From positions 806,001-870,000 of the forward strand of contig JAQWSU010000045.1 of assembly GCA_029243025.1 (NCBI GenBank): a DNA stretch of 64,000 bases, written 5' to 3'. The stretch is from Pirellulaceae bacterium. GTDB lineage: Bacteria > Planctomycetota > Planctomycetia > Pirellulales > Pirellulaceae. Position numbers and translations under genes: made by a program. Under the pieces are notes generated by a model that made no database searches, was not told the origin of the DNA, and worked only from the letters and a program-made list of their open reading frames with translations. Shown in pieces: positions 39,618 through 49,153 of this stretch (the stretch's first letter is position 1; every line of letters begins with the position of its first letter).

Positions 39618-39649
39618 AAATCGCAGCAATTCGTCGATTGCTGCGATTT
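39618..39649. terminator. Perfect 13-bp hairpin between convergent genes
   Basis: AAATCGCAGCAAT (39618-39630) and ATTGCTGCGATTT (39637-39649) pair perfectly around TCGTCG. It sits between the dapL stop and the response regulator stop. The minus strand continues GCTTTTCTCTC, so it serves the minus-strand gene best but may act both ways. Confidence 0.65.
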
Positions 39650-39696
39650 CACAGCGAAAGTAGTTCGAACAAGATCGTCTTCACCACTTTCGCATC

Positions 39697-40356
39697 TCAG
39701 ACTGGCGGGTGACGCTCGGGCGACGACATCAATTCCAATCCGGAACATTTGACGAGTTCAGCCACTTCAACCTCAGAATCAACTTTCATTTTCTTAAAGA
39801 TTTCGTGGCGTCGGCGTTCGACAGTCCGCAATCCAATCTTAAGAATTCCGGCAACCGACCCATTGGACATTCCCCTCAACATATACTGCAGGACATCCAT
39901 TTCTTTGCTCGTGAGTTTTTTCACAAGAGCAAGCGATTCCTCCGACTTTTGCTGTTCTTTTCGACACGTAACGTCGATCTTCACCGCCCGCGTGATCACA
40001 TCCAACATCGCATCTTGCGAATACGGTTTTTCCAACAGCGTCAGAGCGCCTAGTTCCATCACTTTGACCGCAACCGTCACGTCCGCAAAAGCACTCACAA
40101 GAACAAATGGCGGTTTCGTCCGTTGCAAATTCAGTCTCTCAAGAATATCGACACCGCTCAGCCCTGGAAGTTGGTAGTCCACCACCAAACAACCCGTCTG
40201 GGTCAAATCACCATCCTCCAGAAACGACTCTCCCGTCGAAAAACACTCGGTACGATAGCCAGCTGCTTCAGCGACCGCGGCCAAAGACTCCCGCGACCCT
40301 CGATCATCATCAACAATCGTAATCAGCGGTTCACGATTCACTAATTGGTAATTCAT
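39697..40356 (-). CDS. FixJ/NarL-type response regulator, orphan
   Basis: A 219-residue two-domain regulator. The receiver domain shows LITIVDDDRGSRESL, the phosphorylated Asp in CLVVDYQLPGLSG, and LEKPY with the conserved Lys. The LuxR/FixJ HTH ends the protein (LTSKEMDVLQYMLRGMSNGS, GLRTVERRRHEIF). Start at 40356 has GGGGGTGAG upstream; GTG at 40365 overlaps it. No kinase lies next to it, so the partner is elsewhere. Confidence 0.92.
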   Translation of the reverse strand: MNYQLVNREPLITIVDDDRGSRESLAAVAEAAGYRTECFSTGESFLEDGDLTQTGCLVVDYQLPGLSGVDILERLNLQRTKPPFVLVSAFADVTVAVKVMELGALTLLEKPYSQDAMLDVITRAVKIDVTCRKEQQKSEESLALVKKLTSKEMDVLQYMLRGMSNGSVAGILKIGLRTVERRRHEIFKKMKVDSEVEVAELVKCSGLELMSSPERHPPV

Positions 40357-40518
40357 TGATCTCACCCCCCGGGCAACTTGCTTGACGCCTCCCCCAATTC
40401 AACTTACACCCCCAACCTAAGCGAACCGAACACTGATTTCAAGCGAGATCAAATTTTCGTCCCCCGCCTCCTCACCCTCACCGACGAGTCATTAGTCGGC
40501 TCATATATTCCCAACCAA

Positions 40519-41958
40519 TTACAGAAGATGCCGAGCCTTGATCTCCAAATACTGGTTGATTAAGGGTGCCGTCATGGTGCTCGGAAATGCGTCGAGCACC
40601 AACACACCTTGATGCTCTAAATCCGTTAAGACTTGCTGTCGCCACGTCAGGATCTCGGCGGCAGCGGCACTTCGGTAGAGCGCGGACCCTTGCATTCGCG
40701 AATGATCCGAATTGGAGATGTCGACCGCATCAAAGAGTTGATGATCACGAAGCACAACAGCTAATGACAAGTGCTGCTTCGAAATCGCACTGAGATAATC
40801 GTAAACCTGAGCGGCATTCACATCATCGATCAAATTGGTAATCAACACGACCAAGGAACGTTTTCGACAGCGCGCAGAAAGATATAAAAAAGCTTCCTTG
40901 TAACGTGATTCAACAAGCGTCGGAAAGCGATCGAATGAAGCGTGTAAGAGATGATTCATTTGACTCCGTCCGCCTCTCGGCGGAACGAATGAATGAATCT
41001 GATCTGAAAACGTCAGCAAGCCCACCGTGTCACCCCGTTCGAGCGCGACATAGCTCATCATCAACATCGCGTTTAAAGAGTGATCAAGCAAACTCAATCC
41101 GCCAGCTTGGTTGGTCATCATTCGACCACAATCGAGCAAAAAGATCACCCGCTGACTTTGATTGGTCTGAAAATCTTTGACTGTCAGCTTGTTGCGACGT
41201 GCGGTACTGCGCCAGTCAATATGTTTATAGTTGTCATCATGGGTGTAGTCTCGCAAGCGTTCGAATTCATTATCCTGACCAATCCTTCGAGTCCGTCGGA
41301 CGCCAAGCAGACTTAAGCGATTCGTTCTTGCCAGCAGTGCATATTCACTCAGTTGTTTCATATCCGGATAGACATGAATGGTCGACTCAATATTGAAGTT
41401 GATTGGTTTCTGCCACAGCCCAAGCCGACTTCGCAACATCAGGTAAACCGATTGCAACTGAAATGCTCCACGCCCTACTGCTCGCATCTCATACGAGACG
41501 GTTGTCCTACTGCTCGGCCCAACGATCACGTCTAACTGCTCGGGTGCTGCGTTGAATCCCTCCGGCACGTCATCTTTCACTTTGATCGCGTAGGATGATT
41601 GGGAACGATTGGTTATCGTTATCGAGACAGGATGTTTTTGCTCTAAGGAAGCAACTCGCTGGCAGCTTCTTGTCACAGACAAATCACTCACCCGCGGCAA
41701 CAGCATGAGATCGATCATTGCCACGACAACAAACACCAGGTCGATCGTAAGCACGAACAGGAACGCGTCTTGTTTCAGCAACAACCCGAGAGTGCAAAAA
41801 CAGGGCACCATCAGCAACAGCACTGCAAACAAGCTAGGAAACAGTCGCCGAAAAAAGGCCAGCGCTGCCAACGGGGCGCTGATGAGCAACAGCAACAGTA
41901 CGGGGTTACTCCGTAAAGTTGTTTGGATCGTTTGCAGAAAATCGAACAACGGAGTCAA
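40519..41958 (-). CDS. DUF58 domain protein (membrane, VWA-like)
   Basis: A 479-residue protein with two N-terminal membrane segments (PVLLLLLISAPLAALAFF and LFAVLLLMVPCFCTLGLLL). The DUF58 block reads EFERLRDYTHDDNYKHIDW followed by RSTARRNKL. The VWA-like part has IFLLDCGRMM where D-x-S-x-S would bind metal; both Ser are replaced, so metal binding is doubtful. Its ATG overlaps the MoxR stop (ATGA 41955-41958). DUF58 proteins partner MoxR ATPases in membrane-linked chaperone systems. Confidence 0.87.
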   Translation of the reverse strand: MTPLFDFLQTIQTTLRSNPVLLLLLISAPLAALAFFRRLFPSLFAVLLLMVPCFCTLGLLLKQDAFLFVLTIDLVFVVVAMIDLMLLPRVSDLSVTRSCQRVASLEQKHPVSITITNRSQSSYAIKVKDDVPEGFNAAPEQLDVIVGPSSRTTVSYEMRAVGRGAFQLQSVYLMLRSRLGLWQKPINFNIESTIHVYPDMKQLSEYALLARTNRLSLLGVRRTRRIGQDNEFERLRDYTHDDNYKHIDWRSTARRNKLTVKDFQTNQSQRVIFLLDCGRMMTNQAGGLSLLDHSLNAMLMMSYVALERGDTVGLLTFSDQIHSFVPPRGGRSQMNHLLHASFDRFPTLVESRYKEAFLYLSARCRKRSLVVLITNLIDDVNAAQVYDYLSAISKQHLSLAVVLRDHQLFDAVDISNSDHSRMQGSALYRSAAAAEILTWRQQVLTDLEHQGVLVLDAFPSTMTAPLINQYLEIKARHLL

Positions 41959-43250
41959 ATTCGAGGCACCTCCATCGAGCGGATCAGATCGGTCAAAAGG
42001 TCATCCACCGCATGGCCTTCAACATCGGCTTCCGCCGTCAAAATGACTCGATGGCGGAGTACGGGTAAAGCAATTTGGACCACATCGTCCGGCACGGCGT
42101 AATCTCGTCCATAAAATGCAGCCAATGTTCTGGCACCCTGCATGAGGGCTAAGCCAGCTCGCGGCGACGCACCCATATGGAATTGGGGCCATTCGCGCGT
42201 CAAACGAACGATCTTATTGATGTAGTCAATCAGCCGTGGACCGACACGCACATCACTATTGGAGGCCGTGATGCGTTCAATCTCAGCGGGTGAGGTAACA
42301 GTATCGACTTCTTCGGCGAGTCGCCGATCGATATTCACCTGCTGACTATGCAACTCGAGAATTTTCGCTTCTTCCAGCTCGCTGGGATAATCGGCGACTA
42401 ACTTGAACATAAAGCGATCTAGTTGCGCTTCCGGTAAGTTGTAGGTACCCTCAGATTCGATCGGATTTTGTGTCGCGAGAACAAGAAACGGGCGTTGCAG
42501 TTGATGACTGGTACCATCCACTGTGACTCGATATTCCTGCATGGTCTCCAGGAGCGCCGCATGCGTCTTGGCTGGCGACCGATTGATTTCATCCGCCAAC
42601 AAAATCTGGGTAAAAACAGGCCCGGGTCGAAAGCGAAACTCCTGAGTCTTCATGTCGAAGATCGGCGCTCCCGTGATATCCGACGGCATCAGATCCGCCG
42701 TAAATTGAATACGTCCAAAGTCACAGCCTAGCACGCGACCCAACGTGCGGACGAAAAGAGTCTTTCCTAAACCGGGTACACTTTCGATCAACACATGACC
42801 ATTGGAAAAGAGGGCAACGAGTGTGCCCAACACCAATTCGTCTTGGCCCACATAGATCTTCGACACTTGCTCGAGGATACGATAAAAAAGAGTCTGCGTT
42901 TCTGTTTGCCGTCCATCCGCAGCGGTAACCTCATCGATACTCAAACGACTTGAAGCTGGAACTCTAACAGCCGCCGAGGAAACCGGCGCCGTCGCCGCGA
43001 GTTGCGGTTCCGACTGCGTCGACGAATCCTCTGCCGCAGCGCTGAGGGACGGAGAATCGGCGGGATTGGAAGGCGAATTGCTCGAAGCCGATCCTTCACC
43101 CGCAGGCTGTACAAATCCGCACTTGGGACATCTCACATTTGTCGCTGTGGCCGCCCTCGGGATCTGCAGTTTCTGGCCGCATTGAACGCAGTCGAATAAA
43201 ACGAATTCGGACTCAGACGATGATGAATCTGGGGTCGGTGTCTCACTCAT
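41955..43250 (-). CDS. MoxR-family AAA+ ATPase with N-terminal zinc ribbon
   Basis: A 431-residue ATPase. N-terminal residues about 15-55 hold a zinc ribbon, FDCVQCGQKLQIP and VRCPKCGFVQPAG (two C-x-x-C pairs), then a Ser/Ala-rich linker, then the AAA+ core: ESVPGLGKTLFVRTLG (Walker A), LLADEINRSPAKTHAALLE (Walker B), and LATQNPIESEGTYNLPEAQ (sensor 1). Start at ATG 43250; the longer frame to 43322 is rejected. Translation is coupled to the DUF58 gene. A 227-base gap separates it from the DUF4350 gene, so it may have its own promoter. Confidence 0.93.
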   Translation of the reverse strand: MSETPTPDSSSSESEFVLFDCVQCGQKLQIPRAATATNVRCPKCGFVQPAGEGSASSNSPSNPADSPSLSAAAEDSSTQSEPQLAATAPVSSAAVRVPASSRLSIDEVTAADGRQTETQTLFYRILEQVSKIYVGQDELVLGTLVALFSNGHVLIESVPGLGKTLFVRTLGRVLGCDFGRIQFTADLMPSDITGAPIFDMKTQEFRFRPGPVFTQILLADEINRSPAKTHAALLETMQEYRVTVDGTSHQLQRPFLVLATQNPIESEGTYNLPEAQLDRFMFKLVADYPSELEEAKILELHSQQVNIDRRLAEEVDTVTSPAEIERITASNSDVRVGPRLIDYINKIVRLTREWPQFHMGASPRAGLALMQGARTLAAFYGRDYAVPDDVVQIALPVLRHRVILTAEADVEGHAVDDLLTDLIRSMEVPRI

Positions 43251-43477
43251 TCGGCTATTCAAACTTCCTGAAGGATTGCGAAAGGATTTCTCGACGGACT
43301 GAACCACTCGCGGCGGAACCATCGATCAACAATGATCGTGGCGTGGACCGTGAAGTCGAATTGTCGGACGAGCTATTGAGTTCATGATTGTACGTTAGCC
43401 GTGCCACGGATCGTCAACCGGGGGCAGGAATGGCGACAAGATCTAACGGACAGGGAAAAAACCTCATTGCGAAGGGA

Positions 43478-44641
43478 TCACTTAGGATGGCTCTTCTCTC
43501 GATAGGTCTCAATTTGGCGGCGTGCCTGAGTCTCATCACCGGCACGCTCCAGTAATTCGCCAACAGCCGTGACGTGCCTGCCAAAATCCGATAAGGCTTC
43601 CGGAGGTAGCCGTTTTGGACGACCAAATATTGGAAAAACGGCGAAACAAAAGAAGATTCCCAATACGGTCAAATGCAGCAGGATCACGTTGACAGGCCAA
43701 ACCGTAAACGCCCGAAGCATTAAGGGAAGCGTCGAATCCGTCTCGGAAATGCGCAGATCGGAGGGCCCACTCTCCAAAAAACACACTCGTGACGGTGGTC
43801 CGCATTCATCAATCAGCATCTTGGCCAAAACTCGATGCTCCGGATTGACCAACGGCAGATTCAACAACCACGATCCATTGGTGATCAAAATAATCTTGCT
43901 GCCCTGCCAACGAACTCGCCTTAATTCCGTTGCGACGACAGCTTCGGAGCTTTCCAACAGTGAACGTATTCGGAGTGACGCTCGATCCTTTTGATTCGGA
44001 GGCTTGACTCTTGTTTGTACGGTGATCCCGGATTTCGAAAAATCAACACCATCACTCCAAGGCCCTGAGAACTTTTCATGCTGAAGTTTTTTACGCCCTC
44101 CAGCTTCCAGTGAAAACCACTCACAAGTCATGCTAACTCCTTCACGATCATGTGGCTTTTCTCGAGCCGCAGTCTCGCCTGACCTGGCCCGCGCCAATTC
44201 ACGTCGGATTTCGATTCGTTGCTCCGGCGGTGCAGTTACAAGCACTTGCTCCCAAAAATCAATCGCCGCATTGTAATCTCGTGCAACATAGATCAGCGTG
44301 CGATTCGGCTTCGCTGCTAACCATTTCTCGAGGTAGTCAGTCACCGGCGTGGCAGGCGGCTCGAAGTCATCGGGCGCCCAAAAAATCACTTGATCACGTG
44401 CCAGCTTCGGCGATAGTCGCCGCCAGCTGCTGACGCGAAAACCGGCCTGCTTAAACATCTCACCAAGCACTGCAGTGCCATTCACACTCCTCACCCCTTT
44501 GCCTCGACGATGGCCGTAAAGATCGCTCACCTCCTGGGAAGATCCGCAACCAAGCACGAACAGCAACCCGCAAAGCCAAAGGTTACGCCAGCCGACTTGA
44601 TCGAACAGAGCACGAGCGAGTTGTCGTTCAACTTGGTTCAA
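43478..44641 (-). CDS. DUF4350-type membrane protein
   Basis: A 387-residue protein. Residues about 15-35 form an export/anchor segment (NLWLCGLLFVLGCGSSQEVS) whose LGC looks like a lipobox. The middle contains the DUF4350-like pattern VNGTAVLGEMFKQAGFRV and YLEKWLAAKPNRTLIYVA. A second membrane segment near 330 (LLHLTVLGIFFCFAVFPIFG) precedes a cytoplasmic tail with QIETYREK. Family-level assignment only. Twelve bases follow the DUF4129 stop. Confidence 0.7.
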   Translation of the reverse strand: MNQVERQLARALFDQVGWRNLWLCGLLFVLGCGSSQEVSDLYGHRRGKGVRSVNGTAVLGEMFKQAGFRVSSWRRLSPKLARDQVIFWAPDDFEPPATPVTDYLEKWLAAKPNRTLIYVARDYNAAIDFWEQVLVTAPPEQRIEIRRELARARSGETAAREKPHDREGVSMTCEWFSLEAGGRKKLQHEKFSGPWSDGVDFSKSGITVQTRVKPPNQKDRASLRIRSLLESSEAVVATELRRVRWQGSKIILITNGSWLLNLPLVNPEHRVLAKMLIDECGPPSRVCFLESGPSDLRISETDSTLPLMLRAFTVWPVNVILLHLTVLGIFFCFAVFPIFGRPKRLPPEALSDFGRHVTAVGELLERAGDETQARRQIETYREKSHPK

Positions 44642-44653
44642 TTGCAGAACACC

Positions 44654-45448
44654 TTAATGAGGCGGAGATTCGTAACGAACAATTTCATGGAACTCGTCGA
44701 GTTGCTCCCAACAAGATTCGAACCGTTCCTTACTCAGCGAATAATGACCGAAGAACACATCTTCAAATGCAAGCATCGTTGAACTTACCATCTTGCGTAC
44801 CTGGTCACGACCGCGCAATTCGACCAAATATTGACGATTCGTTTTGCCTTTACTCAATCGAATAAAATGAAATTCATCAAGCTTGATAAGCTGATAGCTA
44901 AACAGATAAACAATCGCTTCTTGGTATTGACCGTTTTGATAAAGCCGGCGAGCTTCACTCAAAAAATCTCCCCGAGGGCAGTCCACCGAAAAGGGAAGTT
45001 TCTCGATCCGATCGGCTATACGTTGCGGGTCGCTATCGTGATTCTCCTGCGGCTTCACACCGAGCAGCCGTACCCCAAAGGCTTTCAGAAAATAATAAAG
45101 CAAGACAGCCGCCAGAATCACCAACAGAATCCAACTTACCCACTGAACAACATCCCAAAACGTTGTCCAATCAACGTTGCTGGGCGCTACCGATTTCGAT
45201 TCCCATTCATTGGATTGCCGCGGTGGCTGATAGGGACGCAACTCAACCCGTCTCACACGATCCTGGTCCGCCTCATACCAAGGAAATCTGGCGCTATCAC
45301 GCAAAGCGCTAGCTCCTGATTCTTGAGCTTCCTGTCGGTCGATCGCCTTCGCCGACAACGACAGCTCGAAACCATTCCAACGACCCACAAGAAAAAATGC
45401 CAGCGTGGTTAGCAAGGTGAGGCGAAGAATGGCTCCAGGTAACATCAC
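44654..45448 (-). CDS. DUF4129-type membrane protein
   Basis: A 264-residue protein with a signal/anchor (ILRLTLLTTLAFFLVG), a second membrane segment (VVQWVSWILLVILAAVLLYY) and a C-terminal DUF4129-like domain: RRLYQNGQYQEAIVYLFSYQ, LSKGKTNRQYLVEL and FEDVFFGHYSLSKERFES. Its start overlaps the stop of the preceding membrane gene (ATGA 45445-45448). DUF4129 proteins are found with DUF4350, MoxR and transglutaminase-like partners in other bacteria. Confidence 0.82.
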   Translation of the reverse strand: MMLPGAILRLTLLTTLAFFLVGRWNGFELSLSAKAIDRQEAQESGASALRDSARFPWYEADQDRVRRVELRPYQPPRQSNEWESKSVAPSNVDWTTFWDVVQWVSWILLVILAAVLLYYFLKAFGVRLLGVKPQENHDSDPQRIADRIEKLPFSVDCPRGDFLSEARRLYQNGQYQEAIVYLFSYQLIKLDEFHFIRLSKGKTNRQYLVELRGRDQVRKMVSSTMLAFEDVFFGHYSLSKERFESCWEQLDEFHEIVRYESPPH

Positions 45449-46356
45449 ACCGCCCCCTTCAGCTCATTGGCCGCAGCTCGCACCTTCAACTCAACCTCCC
45501 AACCCTCGCGACGAATCCGCAGGTCCAGGTAATTGAGAAATCGAACGACCGCCATGAACATTGCAACCAGCCACATGGAAAGTGGAATCAACAACTCAAC
45601 CATCAGAGAGCCCCACCGCCATTGATTGCTGATTGCGCCCGAGCAAAACCAAAACCCTGCCGAAAGACACAAGGTTAATAAAATCCCCATGGCCGCAAAC
45701 ACAAGCCAATGTGGGATCAAATCGCTTTGACTAGGACGATGCAAAGCCGAACTCCGACGTCGCACCGTGATCGTCGCAGGATTATTGGAGCGAATCGGAT
45801 TCTTCTCCAACAGAATAATCTCATTTACAAAGGGTCGTGTTGCACGAAAAAGTGCTGAAACCAGGCAAAACACCGGGAGCAAGATTTCGGCTTGGCTAAT
45901 TTCCACGTCGGACGAAACAGTGGCAGCCAGCAGGAAAACCAGGAATCCCCCCCGCACCACCAGTTGCGTCCAAACAATCCGCGGGATGTACTTCCACAAC
46001 TCGGCCAATAGCGACCGATAGTCCACAGGCTGTAAAAACATGAATCGCCCCAAGAATATCGTGGTCAACAGGGTGGCAAGAGGCGCTTCCAGAAAAACCA
46101 ATTGGGCCATCACGAATACTTGGCGACTCATCGTTTCCGTACTCAACTCATCAGCCACCATCCAGTTCGTGGCCCACAGATTAAACAGAAAGAACGGCAA
46201 GACACCCAAGGCCGTGTAAAACAACAGCGGCTTGTAACATCGGGCGATGACGCGCAGAGATAGATCCAACAGTTCCCAAAGGCCCCGCTCTCGAATCGCG
46301 ATTTGTGTCCGATCCAGTTGCAATCGACTAGTTCCGTGGATATCCCAAAACGACAA
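45445..46356 (-). CDS. Multi-pass membrane protein of the MoxR cluster
   Basis: A 303-residue membrane protein that I do not recognise by name. About six hydrophobic segments are visible, for example PLLFYTALGVLPFFLFNLW, GGFLVFLLAATV and WLVFAAMGILLTLCLSAGFW. It has no catalytic motif. The TTG at 46356 overlaps the SpoIIM gene by 29 bases; an in-frame TTG at 46323 is an alternative. It lies inside the cluster and is translationally coupled to DUF4129. Confidence 0.6.
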   Translation of the reverse strand: MSFWDIHGTSRLQLDRTQIAIRERGLWELLDLSLRVIARCYKPLLFYTALGVLPFFLFNLWATNWMVADELSTETMSRQVFVMAQLVFLEAPLATLLTTIFLGRFMFLQPVDYRSLLAELWKYIPRIVWTQLVVRGGFLVFLLAATVSSDVEISQAEILLPVFCLVSALFRATRPFVNEIILLEKNPIRSNNPATITVRRRSSALHRPSQSDLIPHWLVFAAMGILLTLCLSAGFWFCSGAISNQWRWGSLMVELLIPLSMWLVAMFMAVVRFLNYLDLRIRREGWEVELKVRAAANELKGAV

Positions 46357-47296
46357 AATAAAACATCAACAAGCCACTGGAGGCCAAGGCGACCAGCGCC
46401 TTGACGGTGTAGGGCGCAGCCGACGGTGACAAAAAGGCTTCGATAAAGGCCGCCAGCAGGAACAGAATTAATGCTGCCCCCATGATGGGCATCGCCTGTT
46501 TCGCGGTGACACGCAGAGAGGCGGTCCGCGAGAGGCCATTCGTCTTCATCCAGGCCAACCCTAACCGCAGCCCGGCCCCGGCGGAAAGCACAATTGCCGT
46601 CAACTCAAAAGGGCCATGCGCCGTAACAAAATGAAAAAAATTCGCTCCAGCCGGCACGTCGGGCCTCGCCATGTAACCAAATGACGCCCCCAGAACGGCC
46701 GCATTAAATGTGGTCACCAGCAAACCGGGAATCACGAGCAGCCCACCGGAAAAACACTTCAAACCGATGCCCGCATTGTTGTAGATATAAAAACCGGCCA
46801 TGACGGGATTGACCGCCGATTTCCCACCGCCAATCGGATTTGCAAAGCTCGTTTCCATCTGCTCAATTTGCTGATCTCCAAGAATCTGTTCTGCATAACT
46901 AGGCCACAAATCAGCCGAGCTAGCCAGAAATGCGGAGATCAGGAACACGCCCCAGAACAACAAGAAGGCACCCTGGACGCAACCATCCTTGAACACCTGT
47001 TGCGGCACTTCCGAGAACAACATCTTGGCCCAAGCCTGATAATCAAACGCACGACTCCGATAGAGCTGATTATGAGCTCGCCCCACGAGTCGATGCAGAT
47101 ATTGAACGGTATTCGGCGGTAGCTGGTAAGCATCAGCGAGGGCCAAGTCGGCACATGCCGACCTATAAAGAAATGAAAATCTGGAAACCGTTTCTGCAGA
47201 CATCGATCGAAACCGCCGACTTTCGAGCTGTGCACACATTAAGTCCAACTCTTCCCAATTGAGTCGACGTGATGCGAGCAGTTCTGCGATTTGCAT
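46328..47296 (-). CDS. Stage II sporulation protein M (SpoIIM) family membrane protein
   Basis: A 322-residue membrane protein. The N-terminal 90 residues are a soluble helical region (WEELDLMCAQLESRRFR, RLVGRAHNQLY), then four to six membrane segments including GAFLLFWGVFLISAFL and the SpoIIM block NAAVLGASFGYMARPDVPAG with FHFVTAHGPFELTAIV, characteristic of this family in non-sporulating bacteria too. It starts 27 bases after the RDD gene. Role here unknown, but SpoIIM and RDD proteins often accompany MoxR operons. Confidence 0.87.
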   Translation of the reverse strand: MQIAELLASRRLNWEELDLMCAQLESRRFRSMSAETVSRFSFLYRSACADLALADAYQLPPNTVQYLHRLVGRAHNQLYRSRAFDYQAWAKMLFSEVPQQVFKDGCVQGAFLLFWGVFLISAFLASSADLWPSYAEQILGDQQIEQMETSFANPIGGGKSAVNPVMAGFYIYNNAGIGLKCFSGGLLVIPGLLVTTFNAAVLGASFGYMARPDVPAGANFFHFVTAHGPFELTAIVLSAGAGLRLGLAWMKTNGLSRTASLRVTAKQAMPIMGAALILFLLAAFIEAFLSPSAAPYTVKALVALASSGLLMFYFVVLGYPRN

Positions 47297-47323
47297 TGAT
47301 GCTACCTCAATGATCGTTGGGCA

Positions 47324-48244
47324 TTAGCCCGGCTTGGTTGCAATAGTCGGCGTAATTGCAGGAGGCGGCGTGATTTCAGCCAAATACGATGGACCAGTCT
47401 GCAATTCATCAACTGGCGGATCTGAACCAACATCGCCCTCCTTTTCCTCAAACGTACGACGATACAAAGAGCAGAGTAGCAAATCATAACTGGTCGTCGC
47501 CGGGAGATTCAATTTGGATATCAGCAAACCTCCTAAATGAGCGGCAATCTCTTGTCGACGTGCAGGCGAGAGAACCCGGCGTCGGTCGACATAGGAGGCT
47601 AGTGCGAAACCAAGTTTCCGAGTCACTTGAAAGCTGGCCGGTAATTCCGCTGCCAGCTGTTCAACTCGCGGATCATCCAACTTAGCACTCGATATCAACC
47701 AACCGCGTTCCTCGACCACCACCATTGTGCCGCAAACCAGATCACCCAGACGTTGAAAACGAGGGTTGAACACCGGAGTCAACAAGCCGATCAAGCAAGT
47801 CGGCAGCGCAATCCCACCCTCGACTCCAGCCCAAGCTCCCATCGGGATCACGGGCATCAGATCGACCAATCGCAAAATGTTTCGCATCACAGCCTGAAGT
47901 CCATTGATCGGCTGACCATCCACCCGCAACACACGAAGGCCCAACAATCGCTTACCCACGGTTTGTCCATTCCAAAAAGTTTCGAGCAACCCCCCATAAA
48001 ACCATTCCATGACAAACCAGAGTACCAACCAGATTGCGAACCCGAATTCGCCGCCCCCACTGCCAAAAAGCCCCGTCATCGTCATTAGCAAGGCACTCCC
48101 AAGCCAGATGCCGATTCGCACAGCTAGGTCGATCAAGAAAGCCGGAAATCGGCGAAATGGACCCGCCACCTGGTACTGGAAAGAGATATTCTCTGGCGTT
48201 ACCACATCAATTGCGGAATCGATCTGCTTGAAATCTTGCGCCAT
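47324..48244 (-). CDS. RDD-family membrane protein, first gene of cluster
   Basis: A 306-residue protein with an RDD domain: FRRFPAFLIDLAVRIGIWLG holds the Arg and first Asp, and NILRLVDLMPVI carries the second R..D. Two or three membrane segments follow. The C-terminal 120 residues form a soluble tail ending in Pro/Thr-rich ITPPPAITPTIATKPG. It opens the seven-gene run on the minus strand and is divergent from the SDR gene. Confidence 0.85.
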   Translation of the reverse strand: MAQDFKQIDSAIDVVTPENISFQYQVAGPFRRFPAFLIDLAVRIGIWLGSALLMTMTGLFGSGGGEFGFAIWLVLWFVMEWFYGGLLETFWNGQTVGKRLLGLRVLRVDGQPINGLQAVMRNILRLVDLMPVIPMGAWAGVEGGIALPTCLIGLLTPVFNPRFQRLGDLVCGTMVVVEERGWLISSAKLDDPRVEQLAAELPASFQVTRKLGFALASYVDRRRVLSPARRQEIAAHLGGLLISKLNLPATTSYDLLLCSLYRRTFEEKEGDVGSDPPVDELQTGPSYLAEITPPPAITPTIATKPG

Positions 48245-48424
48245 TCACTCAGAATTTGCTCAAGGCTAATGAAATAATGGTCCACTGACGAACTTCGATA
48301 CCCGGTCGAAGCTTGGGCGTCTCTGGAATATTATTGACGCTGACCGATGAAAGCGAAAGTCCGTATACCATTGAACAAACGATTGATGTCGATCAGCTTT
48401 CACTGCTGATTGGGGAGGAAAATC

Positions 48425-49153
48425 TTGAATCTCAAGGAAAAAAAAATCTTGATCACGGGGGCCGGTACCGGCATGGGGCAAGGCTGCGCGATCGCTTTTG
48501 CCAATCAGGGCTGTCAAGTCACGGTAGCGGGACGCCGACTGGAAAAACTGCAAGAAACGGCTGAACTCTGCCGTCCAGCGACCGTCCTGCCCCACACGGT
48601 GGACGTCGCCGACCGAGACAACGTCAACGAACTGGTCGCTTGGGCCACCGAAAAAATGGGCCGAATCGATATCCTCATTCACTCCGCTGGTGTCAACATT
48701 AAGCAACGCTCAATGCTCAAAATGGAACCGGAGGAATGGGATCGTGTCTTGGCCATCAACGCGACAGGACCCTACAACTGCATGCGGGCCGTTCTGCCGC
48801 AGATGCGAGAGCGAGCGGACGGCTTGATCGTCAATATTTCATCCGTCGCCGGCAAACGCGCTTCCGATTTGGGTGGGATTGCCTACTGTGCGTCGAAATT
48901 CGCAGCAACCGGCCTGGGAACGGCCGCTGGTTTAGAGGAGGCTGCTCGCGGGATCCGCATTACGAACGTCTACCCAGGCGAAGTCGACACGCCGCTGCTG
49001 GAACAAAGACCGAATCCGGTTTCCGATGAACATCGGCAACGCATGCTCAAGCAAGAGGACATCGCGCAAGTCGTGCTGGCAATCGCACAATTGCCTTCCC
49101 GAGCTCATATTCCTGAGGTGGTTGTCAAACCGACGGTTCAAAATTACTCGTGA
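48425..49153 (+). CDS. Short-chain dehydrogenase/reductase
   Basis: A 242-residue classical SDR. NAD(P) motif: ILITGAGTGMGQGCAIAF; then NATGPYNCMRAVLPQ, NISSVAGKRAS and the catalytic YCASKFAATG (Tyr-x-x-x-Lys). The start is taken as TTG at 48425, because GGGGAGG at 48412-48418 is an unusually strong ribosome site at the right spacing; the longer TTG at 48410 overlaps that site. Substrate unknown. Confidence 0.88.
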   Translation: MNLKEKKILITGAGTGMGQGCAIAFANQGCQVTVAGRRLEKLQETAELCRPATVLPHTVDVADRDNVNELVAWATEKMGRIDILIHSAGVNIKQRSMLKMEPEEWDRVLAINATGPYNCMRAVLPQMRERADGLIVNISSVAGKRASDLGGIAYCASKFAATGLGTAAGLEEAARGIRITNVYPGEVDTPLLEQRPNPVSDEHRQRMLKQEDIAQVVLAIAQLPSRAHIPEVVVKPTVQNYS

